A stretch of 7,229 nt of DNA from Clostridia bacterium. GTDB taxonomy: Bacteria; Bacillota; Clostridia; TANB77; CAG-508. Positions 1 to 5,454 of the stretch are shown here, one piece after another. Where the stretch lies: contig CAADUD010000191.1 in assembly GCA_900752095.1 (NCBI GenBank), positions 1 to 7,229 on the forward strand, written 5' to 3'. Position numbers and translations under genes: made by a program. Numbering within the stretch: position 1 is the first letter of the stretch; each line of letters starts with the position of its first letter. A model generated the notes under the pieces. The model ran no database searches. It had not been told where the DNA came from and saw nothing but the letters and a program-made list of their open reading frames with translations.

Positions 1-99
1 AAGGGGATTTTTCATAAATTAATTTATGAATTCACTTTCAAAATATTAGAAGTAGAGATAGTTAGAATACAATTAGTTTATATAAATATAAAAAAAAAT
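1..99. repeat. Terminal direct repeat, left copy (circular junction)
   Basis: These 99 bases are identical to 7131-7229, running from AAGGGGATTT to the A-rich run before TTGCTAATTT. An exact overlap of this length at both ends is what a k-mer assembler leaves on a circular molecule (inference: k of 99). The unit sequence would then be 7,130 bp. A true biological terminal repeat is possible but less likely, because the overlap cuts through the terminator of the gene ending at 7109. Confidence 0.93.
11..30. repeat. 20-bp perfect palindrome
   Basis: TTCATAAATTAATTTATGAA reads the same on both strands. It recurs at 7141-7160 only because of the circular overlap. A near copy (19 of 20) lies at 6581-6600, so on the circle the two copies flank the gene at 6744-7109. 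On the left copy it directly follows that gene's terminator. A binding site for a dimeric plasmid regulator is a reasonable inference; the protein is not known. Confidence 0.7.
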
Positions 100-158
100 A
101 TTGCTAATTTATTACATAAAGTATAAAATTAGATTATAAAATTACATAAAAAAAAGAC

Positions 159-300
159 TACAAGTTTCCCTTTCGGTCGCCAAACCTAATCGGAAATTAG
201 TACCCAACTATTCGCAGTAGTTAGATAGTACAAGTAATCTTTCAAACTATAATTAGTATTAAGATATCGCCAAACACCTTAATAATAATTATAGTAAGTT
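159..300. repeat. Diverged repeat and hairpins with TCGCCAAAC motif
   Basis: Two diverged units share TACAAGT (159-165 and 229-235), CTTTC (170-174 and 239-243) and the exact 9-mer TCGCCAAAC (177-185 and 267-275). The second 9-mer sits in the 14-base loop of a strong hairpin: 246-255 pairs with 286-295 over 10 bp, and after one mismatch 257-263 pairs with 278-284 over 7 bp. Smaller stems are CTAAT/ATTAG (186-190/196-200) and AACTA/TAGTT (206-210/218-222). A third copy of the 9-mer lies inside the recombinase gene at 5670-5678, possibly by chance. Could be an origin, a protein-binding site or part of a structured RNA. Confidence 0.5.
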
Positions 301-364
301 ATTAAATTCATATTGTTATTATAGACAAGAATTAAAAAAATTACAAGATGAATTTAATAAATAA
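263..364 (+). pseudogene. Possible 3' remnant of a lost gene
   Basis: An open stretch of 33 codons ends at TAA (362-364). The conceptual peptide is protein-like, with its last part reading YYRQELKKLQDEFNK. It has no start codon and no ribosome site, and stops (TAA at 260-262, TAG at 254-256) close the frame directly upstream. It ends 17 bases before a good terminator (382-416), as the tail of a real gene would. It overlaps the long hairpin at 246-295, so the alternative is structured non-coding DNA that is open by chance. I do not recognise the family. Confidence 0.25.
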
Positions 365-381
365 GATTAAATAGTATATAT

Positions 382-416
382 AGACTTATTGCTCATAGGG
401 GTAATAGGTCTTTTTT
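382..416 (+). terminator. Rho-independent terminator
   Basis: AGACTTATT (382-390) pairs with AATAGGTCT (403-411) over 9 bp with one G-U, loop of 12, followed by a T run to 416. No intact gene on the plus strand precedes it, so it may serve the relic at 263-364 or an RNA starting after 100. It also insulates the structured block beginning at 421. Confidence 0.7.
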
Positions 417-420
417 AATG

Positions 421-887
421 ATTTAAAGAGTGATGCCGATACACTCTATAATAAACGATAGGTGAACTGTAGCCAATGCATAAAGTACAGTAGGACATAT
501 ATTAAGTGTCATATCTATAGGCACTATATGGACTTTAAGAGGGTGTGTATGACCTCTTTAAATATTATACTGGTTAGGGATAGCTGTATCATTTATAGAT
601 ACGTCTAAGTGAAAATGTAATTTGTACTGGGGGCTATAGTACTTTAAGATTACAGAATAGATTGCTAAAATGCATACCACACTGGGGATTATGTAGAATA
701 GTAAAATAGTTAGGACTGTATTCTATGGTCTAACTATGCCTGTAGCACCCTTCTAAGGATATATGTCAAAGGTATTAGTGTTAAATAGTTTATAAATAAA
801 ACAGATATATTAGGTATAGTTAGGATATATCCTTAATTTAGCAATAACTGTTTTAGACAAAATAAAAAGTTGGCTAAAATATTTTTT
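421..887 (+). ncRNA. Candidate large structured non-coding RNA
   Basis: This block of about 460 bases is clearly richer in G+C (about 34% over 421-780) than its flanks, yet all frames are broken by stops. Local stems follow one another: 427-432/442-447, 466-471/486-491, 494-498/506-510, 510-514/526-530, 534-542/553-562 (9 bp, one bulge), 586-590/598-602, 624-628/638-642, 706-713/730-737 (8 bp perfect) and 754-764/825-835 (11 bp perfect). Several loops are G-rich (GGGGGCTAT, AGGGA). A terminator lies on each side (382-416 and 837-887), which sets the plus strand as the likely sense; no clear promoter is visible. Large ornate RNAs of the ROOL, GOLLD or ARRPOF type occur on phages and plasmids of such bacteria, but I cannot match this to any of them by eye. 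A plasmid origin with many hairpins is the main alternative. Confidence 0.5.
837..887 (+). terminator. Terminator-like stem ending the structured block
   Basis: TTTAGC (837-842) pairs with GCTAAA (873-878), continued inward by AACT/AGTT (846-849/868-871) after a small internal loop, and followed by six T at 882-887. The stem is long-looped and AT-rich, so it is a weaker case than the one at 382-416. Confidence 0.45.
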
Positions 888-914
888 CAGATATTAAAGG
901 TTTTAGATTAAATT

Positions 915-969
915 TTGTAGAACTATTTAAATATAACTTATATATTAAATAATAATTATTTAAGGGGAG
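915..969 (+). promoter_or_regulatory. Weak promoter and strong RBS of the secreted-protein gene
   Basis: A possible -35 TTGTAG (915-920) and -10 TTATAT (938-943) are 17 bp apart; both are imperfect and the region is so AT-rich that this is tentative. The ribosome site AGGGGAG (963-969) is clear, 7 bases before ATG 977, and fixes that start. Confidence 0.4.
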
Positions 970-976
970 ATACATA

Positions 977-1681
977 ATGAATAATGGATTAAAGAAAATA
1001 ATAGCTTTAGGTTTGGTATGTGGGGGATTAATTACAGTACCAGTAATTAATTCATATGCGTTGGAAAATAATTTTTCAAGTTATAAGTCATTAGAAGATG
1101 TTGTTGATATGGATGTTATTCCAAAAGAAGATGGAAGTATTTTTTTAGAAGATGGTAAGCAAGTGATTAGAGAGGGTGATATTGTATATATAGTTGAGCT
1201 TATAGATGTTAGTATAGAAGAAGACCAAAAGCTAATAGATGCAGGATTATTAGACTCTAACTATAAAGATGAAATATTGAAACAATCAAATAAAAATTTA
1301 AGAGCAACTGAAAGAGTGCAAGTATGGTATGGTTCTCCGTTAAAAAAAAGCCATAGAATAGAAAGTTATCAATTAGATGGAACTTTTAATTTTGCAATAA
1401 CAGAAACTTCTACTTTGTATGTTAATTCAAGTAAACAAATCAGGGTTCTTGTTAGTCTTTCTAACCTAAATCAAGGTGTGGCAACAGTAACTAGTAAGTC
1501 AACAAGTAATGGTAATTATGTTGGAACTGGAAGTACTAGTCAAGGAAGTGCAACAATTAATTATAAATTACCATCTGGCAAAACATATGTGGCGAATCCA
1601 AAGTTTAGTGTGAAAAATTTAGGATATGGTCCTGGCACAGACACTTTTTCTATAATAGCGGATTACACATATACAAAATAG
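977..1681 (+). CDS. Secreted beta-rich protein of unknown function
   Basis: 234 residues. Seen: a Sec signal peptide with positive KK at 6-7, a hydrophobic core at about 8-22 and a likely cleavage after SYA at 28. C15 is not in a lipobox, so a free secreted protein is expected rather than a lipoprotein. Residues 30-105 are acidic and may be a propeptide. Residues 112-234 are rich in S, T, G, N, V and aromatic residues in alternating strand-like patterns (VQVWYGSP at 114-121, TFSIIADYTYT near the end) and contain no cysteine, suggesting a beta-sandwich domain. There is no LPXTG anchor. The next gene, a 39-residue membrane peptide, starts 9 bases after its stop. A signal peptide plus acidic region plus compact C-terminal domain with a tiny membrane partner would fit a bacteriocin and its immunity peptide, or a surface protein; this is inference and I recognise no family. 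Confidence 0.85.
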   Translation: MNNGLKKIIALGLVCGGLITVPVINSYALENNFSSYKSLEDVVDMDVIPKEDGSIFLEDGKQVIREGDIVYIVELIDVSIEEDQKLIDAGLLDSNYKDEILKQSNKNLRATERVQVWYGSPLKKSHRIESYQLDGTFNFAITETSTLYVNSSKQIRVLVSLSNLNQGVATVTSKSTSNGNYVGTGSTSQGSATINYKLPSGKTYVANPKFSVKNLGYGPGTDTFSIIADYTYTK

Positions 1682-1690
1682 GTGTGAGAT

Positions 1691-1810
1691 ATGTCTACTG
1701 ATATTATATATATAACAGGACAAGAAATTATACTATGGTTATGTCTATTTCTATCTATTGGAATCGTTGTACTTTTTTATTTTTTTAAAAAAAGAAATAT
1801 GAAAAAGTAA
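1691..1810 (+). CDS. 39-residue single-span membrane peptide
   Basis: ATG at 1691, TAA at 1808-1810. The first 12 residues are polar (MSTDIIYITGQE), then about 20 hydrophobic residues form one membrane span (IILWLCLFLSIGIVVLFYFF), then a strongly basic tail KKRNMKK. The positive-inside rule puts the tail in the cytoplasm and the N-terminus outside. AGGTG overlaps the stop codon of the upstream gene and lies 6 bases before this ATG, so translation is probably coupled. Candidate roles are immunity peptide, small membrane regulator or toxin; nothing in the sequence decides. The good ribosome site, protein-like composition and operon position argue against a chance frame. Confidence 0.6.
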   Translation: MSTDIIYITGQEIILWLCLFLSIGIVVLFYFFKKRNMKK

Positions 1811-1884
1811 TTATTAATGTCCGTATATACATATAAAAAATGATTAGAATTACCTATATAAAATAGAAAAAGAAATTTATTTTA

Positions 1885-1942
1885 ATTTGAGTGTGTATAT
1901 AATTTAGGTATAGAATACACAAAATTATATACACACTCAAAT
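1885..1942. repeat. 21-bp perfect inverted repeat, first of a pair
   Basis: The arms at 1885-1905 and 1922-1942 are exact reverse complements; the 16-base spacer contains a further small GTAT/ATAC stem. It lies 74 bases after the membrane peptide gene. It may end that transcript, although no T run follows on the plus strand. The inner ends (TATATAATTT and its complement) are shared with the next inverted repeat, so the two look related, which suits a protein-binding or recombination site better than a plain terminator. Confidence 0.8.
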
Positions 1943-2011
1943 ATTTCTATACATATAATTTTATCTATTTTTAATTAGTTATTTTATGAGTAAATTATAT
2001 GTATAGAAATA
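1942..2011. repeat. 20-bp perfect inverted repeat, second of a pair
   Basis: The arms at 1942-1961 and 1992-2011 are exact reverse complements around a 30-base AT-rich spacer. It abuts the preceding inverted repeat at base 1942. Its half-sites carry the same AAATTATAT core but then diverge (GTATAGAAAT instead of ACACACTCAAAT). Confidence 0.8.
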
Positions 2012-2245
2012 AACATAGTTCTTAACAAAACCACTTCCAATTTTTTTATTTTTCATTTCTTCATTTTTTTGTACAATTCTAAATTTATTTAAAACTTTCG
2101 TTTTTAAAAAATGTTATCTATTTTATTTTTTATCTAAAATTACCTATTATTTTTTTATAACTTTTGTGTATTAAGACTAAAAAACTACGTTTATATAGGC
2201 TGAAAAATTGTACATTTTAAGAAGCATAAATAGATATAAGTATAT
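2012..2245. other. AT-rich intergenic stretch, no gene seen
   Basis: Between the inverted repeats and the terminator of the minus-strand operon. It is mostly T-rich homopolymer runs with one weak hairpin, AAAAC/GTTTT around the loop TTTC near 2092-2105. I see no start codon with a ribosome site on either strand. Confidence 0.6.
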
Positions 2246-2281
2246 AAAAACAGTCCCAAGAATTAGAGCCCCAGGACTGTT
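2246..2281 (-). terminator. Rho-independent terminator of the nuclease operon
   Basis: On the minus strand AACAGTCC (2281-2274) pairs with GGACTGTT (2256-2249), 8 bp with a 17-base loop, followed by a T run (2250-2246). It lies 33 bases after the stop at 2314 and fits termination of the two-gene operon. Confidence 0.8.
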
Positions 2282-2313
2282 AAGTTCTAAATTATACAAA
2301 TAAATATATTTAC

Positions 2314-2754
2314 TTATCTTTTATAACGGTTATACATATCAGCATTATTTCTATCTCTTATATGACTTTCTTTTTGATACAGTATTTCAGCTAAATTAGG
2401 CTGAGGTGTAGATGTATATCTATTCTTTTGATTATTATAATAACCATTAAAGTAATCATACTGATTATAATAGAATCCGTTGTTAAAACTTATTTGAAAT
2501 GGCTGTGCGGTTTGATGTGTAGATTGCTTCTTAAATTCTAAAGCTATTTGCTGTGGCATAGTCATTATATCTGATACTTCATTATTTATATCTTTTTTAA
2601 CTTTATTAGAAGCATAGTTTATACTATCGTTTATTGCTTTAGTAGTAAGATATTTAGTTTCCTCTCTTAAAGTATCTTTTATCATTGTCTTAGCTGTAGC
2701 CTTTATAGTAGGTATAGAAGCTTTAGACAATGCTTTTAATAGTTGTGTTTTCAT
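2314..2754 (-). CDS. Tyr/Asn/Gln-rich small protein of unknown function
   Basis: 146 residues. The ATG at 2754 overlaps the upstream TAA by one base (TAATG), with AGAGGTGA 6 bases before it, so it is coupled to the nuclease-like gene. Residues 1-78 are Lys/Thr/Ala/Ile-rich and probably helical, partly amphipathic (MKTQLLKALSKAS and onward). Residues 80-120 are low complexity and aromatic, with FNNGFYYNQYDYFNGYYNN at 90-108. The last 25 residues are charged. There is no signal peptide or membrane span and no cysteine. The Y/N/Q region resembles sticky or prion-like segments by composition only. A role as partner, inhibitor or DNA-targeting subunit of the nuclease is suggested by position; no family is recognised. 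Confidence 0.8.
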   Translation of the reverse strand: MKTQLLKALSKASIPTIKATAKTMIKDTLREETKYLTTKAINDSINYASNKVKKDINNEVSDIMTMPQQIALEFKKQSTHQTAQPFQISFNNGFYYNQYDYFNGYYNNQKNRYTSTPQPNLAEILYQKESHIRDRNNADMYNRYKR

Positions 2755-3554
2755 TATTTATCACCTCTTCCTATTTGTAGTATCATTCCTTCATATGTAC
2801 CAGGTTTTAAATCATTAGGTGTAAGATTTAATATGTCGTTACTTTTTATCAAGTAACAGGGTTTATTATCTTTAATGTAATAGCATGGTTTATAGTCTTT
2901 ATGCAATACATAGTATGTATTTGAGTTATCATAGGTATTTGTATACTCGATATGTTTATTGATATGTATAAGCTTCTTATCTTCTGATATATTCAGATAA
3001 GTATATGATTTACATTGTATAGCTATTATTCGCCCTGTAAGGGCTATAGCTTCGATATCTACAGCATATGTACTGTCTATATACCTTTTATCTTCTAAGC
3101 TTCTATCAGCTACCGTATAAACGCTATTATAATCAAGATAGTAACTTAGTACCTTTTCATTTAAAAAACCTACGTAAAATTGCCAGACCGTTTTAATCTC
3201 ATATGCTGTATATATGTCATTATCAGTCTTATTGTATTTTACTTTTAGGGGATTTATATATTTACTCATGTTCTCTATGAAACAATCATAGAAGCTGTTA
3301 TATACTTCTATAGCTTCGCTTTTATCTGCTGATAACTGTAACAAGTACTTATCTATAAATTCAAGATAATTATTGTAGTCTGTTATCTTATTAGCTTTAA
3401 TATACGAAGTAATCATATAGTCAGAGAGGTTATAGCCTTTTAGATATTCTTTATATTTATTGTAATAGATTCTATGAAAGTCTTTTAGAAAGGCTTTATT
3501 TTCCTCTATATAGTTTAGATACAGTTGTTCCGTACCGTCTGTAATGCTATTCAT
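2754..3554 (-). CDS. Orphan PD-(D/E)XK-type nuclease candidate
   Basis: 266 residues. Seen: E133 in a helix (GFLNEKVLSYYL, 129-140), D166 in AVDIEAI (164-170) and Q180-x-K182 in IIAIQCKS (176-183). This E, D, (E/Q)xK order on helix-strand-strand matches the PD-(D/E)XK fold; Q in place of the acidic residue is known in Mrr-like members. The N-terminal 125 residues are helical, charged and Tyr-rich and may recognise DNA. The C-terminal part (220-245) has two similar YKPCYYIKDN and NKPCYLIKSN strands. The family role would be metal-dependent DNA cleavage in the cytoplasm. AAAGGAAGT 7 bases upstream supports ATG 3554. No methyltransferase is present anywhere on the plasmid, so it is not an ordinary restriction-modification pair; defence, plasmid competition or a replication or repair role remain open. 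Confidence 0.75.
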   Translation of the reverse strand: MNSITDGTEQLYLNYIEENKAFLKDFHRIYYNKYKEYLKGYNLSDYMITSYIKANKITDYNNYLEFIDKYLLQLSADKSEAIEVYNSFYDCFIENMSKYINPLKVKYNKTDNDIYTAYEIKTVWQFYVGFLNEKVLSYYLDYNSVYTVADRSLEDKRYIDSTYAVDIEAIALTGRIIAIQCKSYTYLNISEDKKLIHINKHIEYTNTYDNSNTYYVLHKDYKPCYYIKDNKPCYLIKSNDILNLTPNDLKPGTYEGMILQIGRGDK

Positions 3555-3593
3555 TCTCTTTACTTCCTTTCTGTAATAATGTCTTATCTACTT

Positions 3594-3608
3594 ATTACCT
3601 GTTAGGAA
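3594..3608 (-). promoter_or_regulatory. Shared upstream motif, nuclease operon copy
   Basis: ATTACCTGTTAGGAA on the plus strand (TTCCTAACAGGTAAT in gene direction) lies 40 bases before ATG 3554. Nearly the same motif, ATTACCAGTAGGAA, lies 42 bases before the start of the Xre-type gene (5366-5379). Equal placement before two minus-strand operons suggests a common operator, perhaps of the Xre-type protein. A poor -10-like TAGATA follows at 3590-3585. Confidence 0.45.
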
Positions 3609-3910
3609 GTTATGTTTTAATATGAGAATTATATATTATTTAAAACTTTAATAAATTAAGCATTTTATAGATTACAAGAAGCTATTGCTTTTACGTTTGC
3701 TGTTTATTTGTTATTATGCACTTTAAATCGCACTTTTTTTGATATCAAAGCTACTATAACACTTGCAATCACTTTGATAGAAGGTTATTTTTTTTATCTT
3801 CATCAAAGGAGGAGTTTTCCTTTTCAAAAAAACCTTATTTTCTAAACTATTTCATCATATTTTTAACCATTTACTTTAATTATTAAAATTTACATTTTTA
3901 GAGTTTAGAT
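3609..3910. other. Non-coding region with nested inverted repeats
   Basis: A perfect palindrome TTTGATATCAAA lies at 3738-3749. ATCAAAG (3744-3750 and 3802-3808) and CTTTGAT (3772-3778) allow alternative stems; the second extends with GAAG/CTTC. An outer stem pairs AAGGTT (3781-3786) with AACCTT (3831-3836), continued by T and A runs. AAAGGAGGAG at 3805-3814 looks like a ribosome site but no start follows it. Mutually exclusive hairpins next to a rolling-circle-type rep gene would fit a single-strand origin; this is inference. Confidence 0.4.
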
Positions 3911-3940
3911 TTGAATATTAAGTTATTATTGTGTTATAAT
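3911..3940 (+). promoter_or_regulatory. Plus-strand promoter facing the 3' end of rep
   Basis: TTGAAT (3911-3916), an 18-bp spacer and TATAAT (3935-3940) with a TGT just before it form a good extended -10 promoter. An 8-bp inverted repeat (3922-3929/3936-3943) overlaps the -10 and could be an operator. No plus-strand gene follows; the transcript would meet the hairpin at 3975-3999 within about 30 bases, or run antisense into rep. Confidence 0.5.
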
Positions 3941-3974
3941 AACCTATACGTATAATACATATTAACATAATAAA

Positions 3975-3999
3975 AAAGAGTAGCGACCAACTACTCTTT
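3975..3999 (-). terminator. Rho-independent terminator of the rep operon
   Basis: AAAGAGTAG (3975-3983) pairs with CTACTCTTT (3991-3999), a 9-bp perfect stem with a 7-base loop. On the minus strand a T run follows, and the stem overlaps the rep stop codon at 4000-3998. On the plus strand only three T follow, so termination that way should be weak. Confidence 0.85.
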
Positions 4000-5059
4000 A
4001 TATAGACAGTTTATTTTTTATTTCTGTAAGCTTCAATAAGTTATCGTGTAGCCCGTCAAACTCTTCGATATCTGATTGAAGTTTTTTTATGTCTCTATTA
4101 TAATTCTTAGGACTTTCAGACTTTATAATATCCAGTATTTGTTGTATATCAAAAGTTTTATATCCACCTCTTAACAAGAAACTTCTTTTCCATTTTCTAA
4201 CATCTTTTTTCTTTTCTTCCTTTACTATTTTTAAAAGATGTTTTTCAGTATTTTTTATATGTTTATCTAACTTATCAAATATATTAACTTTTATAAAATC
4301 AGTAAATACTTTGTTTATTTGCTCGTCTGTTAATTCATTTAGATAACACGTGCCAAATAATTCTTCAATAGCTTCCTGCCTTTTTAAAGTTAATTCTATT
4401 CTCATTATTTCATTATTTATAAATTGATTTTTAACTTCTTCTAATTGAAGTTTTTTATTATAAATTTTTAGAGATATATTCGATTTGTTAAATAATATAA
4501 CCGTTTCTATTTTTTCACCTGTTTCATCACGTGTTATCTGTGGTTTAAATCTATGTTTACCACCTGCACAAACTTTTGATATAGTATCCAATATATGGCT
4601 GTATTCTTCAAAAGGATGGTCTAAAATTATATTTGTATTCAATTCTAAAACCTCCCCTTTTAAATTATTTTTATCTAACTCTATACCGTAAATATTAGAT
4701 ATATAGTTTATAACCTTTTCAGCATGTTCCTTATATGCTGTCATGCTGTATGGAATTAAGTTATTATCATCAGCGCCCATACGACTTAAATCTAATTTAT
4801 TATATCTTATTAGATTATTATTAGTAACATTTATACCACTCTTAAAGTTTTTGAATACATAGCCGTCATTTACAACCAAATTACTAATCTCTATATACTC
4901 GCCTGTTGTTCTATCTATAATAGGCAATGTAATACCTGTCGTATCTAAAACTTTATTAGTCAAATTAGATAACTTTTCATAATTAAAAGCTGTAACTATA
5001 GGCTTTATTATAGACTTATCAATTCCAGTAGGGCTTAATGTCCCTTTATTATTATTCAT
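3998..5059 (-). CDS. rep: Plasmid replication initiator, phage gene II/X-like
   Basis: 353 residues. Seen: a strand EVLELNTNIIL (136-146) in the place of the conserved 'xxDxTxN' strand, ISLKIYNKKLQLEE (195-208) matching the 'KxYNKxxEL' signature, and IMRIELTLKRQEAIEELFG (218-236) matching the 'RIELRLK' strand and helix of the phage/plasmid replication protein gene II/X family. The C-terminal 90 residues are Lys-rich and helical, probably DNA-binding. Proteins of this kind nick the double-strand origin with a tyrosine and start rolling-circle replication; I cannot assign the catalytic Tyr with certainty (Y153 and Y200 are near conserved blocks). The ATG at 5059 overlaps the upstream regulator by 8 bases, with AGAGGG before it, so the two are translationally coupled. 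Stretch 51-115 shows no clear motif. Confidence 0.8.
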   Translation of the reverse strand: MNNNKGTLSPTGIDKSIIKPIVTAFNYEKLSNLTNKVLDTTGITLPIIDRTTGEYIEISNLVVNDGYVFKNFKSGINVTNNNLIRYNKLDLSRMGADDNNLIPYSMTAYKEHAEKVINYISNIYGIELDKNNLKGEVLELNTNIILDHPFEEYSHILDTISKVCAGGKHRFKPQITRDETGEKIETVILFNKSNISLKIYNKKLQLEEVKNQFINNEIMRIELTLKRQEAIEELFGTCYLNELTDEQINKVFTDFIKVNIFDKLDKHIKNTEKHLLKIVKEEKKKDVRKWKRSFLLRGGYKTFDIQQILDIIKSESPKNYNRDIKKLQSDIEEFDGLHDNLLKLTEIKNKLSI

Positions 5060-5324
5060 TATTCCCTCTTTCTCTGTCTATACAAGTATTACAGCATTTG
5101 ATTGTATTCAGGGATAACAATTTGTTGTAATCTATATCAGTATAAACAAGTTGCAATATTTGAAGCCTTAGAACGGACGGTATTTGCTTAGCACCTTCCC
5201 ATTTGTAATAAGTTGATAATCCTATCCCTAACTTTTCTGATATTTTAGCAGGTGTATATCCATGTTTAATTCTAAGTTCTTTCAAATAGCTTCCGTTTAT
5301 GTAGCCGATTATTTTTTTTGACAT
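5052..5324 (-). CDS. Small Xre-type regulator upstream of rep
   Basis: 90 residues. A helix-turn-helix covers about 12-45: YLKELRIKHGYTPAKISEKL then GIGLSTYYKWEGAKQIPS, with the classic 'LGIxxSTYYKWE' recognition-helix pattern. The C-terminus carries KCCNTC (76-81), three cysteines that might bind metal or respond to redox. GGAGGT lies 6 bases before ATG 5324. Its last codons overlap the rep start, so it is very likely a copy-number or autoregulatory repressor of the rep operon; the motif at 5366-5379 is a candidate operator. An accessory factor at the origin is the alternative. Confidence 0.8.
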   Translation of the reverse strand: MSKKIIGYINGSYLKELRIKHGYTPAKISEKLGIGLSTYYKWEGAKQIPSVLRLQILQLVYTDIDYNKLLSLNTIKCCNTCIDRERGNNE

Positions 5325-5365
5325 TTATGTACCTCCAGTATTGTTTTATTTTTTACTATATGAAC

Positions 5366-5379
5366 ATTACCAGTAGGAA
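5366..5379 (-). promoter_or_regulatory. Shared upstream motif, rep operon copy
   Basis: ATTACCAGTAGGAA matches the motif at 3594-3608 apart from one substitution and one missing base. It lies 42 bases before ATG 5324, just ahead of a possible -10 TATAGT (5360-5355). Also flanked by a GAAC direct repeat (5362-5365, 5377-5380). No good -35 is visible, so the promoter may be activator-dependent or my -10 is wrong. Confidence 0.45.
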
Positions 5380-5408
5380 CTCTCGTTTTACATCATATAT
5401 TTATAAAC

Positions 5409-5438
5409 AAAAAAAGAAGCTGTTAAGCTTCTTTTTTT
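5409..5438. terminator. Bidirectional terminator after the recombinase
   Basis: A 13-bp perfect stem, AAAAAAAGAAGCT (5409-5421) with its complement (5426-5438), and a 4-base loop GTTA. The A and T runs at its ends make it work in both directions. It lies 17 bases after the recombinase stop and separates that gene from the Xre/rep operon. Confidence 0.9.
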
Positions 5439-5454
5439 TATAGTTGTACGAAGT

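Noticed and set aside
159..300. CRISPR array or known small ribozyme
   Set aside because: The repeat units are diverged and only two, with no spacer regularity, and I see no hammerhead core (CTGATGA with GAAA).
421..887. tRNA or tmRNA inside the structured block
   Set aside because: No acceptor stem of 7 bp with a GGTTCAAATCC-like T arm was found on either strand.
991..1030. Lipoprotein signal at C15 of the secreted protein
   Set aside because: GLVC-GG lacks the small residue needed before the cysteine and the hydrophobic core continues past it; SYA at 26-28 is a better cleavage site.
3805..3814. AAAGGAGGAG as a ribosome site for a plus-strand gene
   Set aside because: No ATG, GTG or TTG follows at a usable distance and no open frame is present; it is part of a hairpin.
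4485..4691. Plus-strand open frame of 68 codons
   Set aside because: It lies antisense inside rep, has no ribosome site, and its product is a composition shadow of the rep codons.
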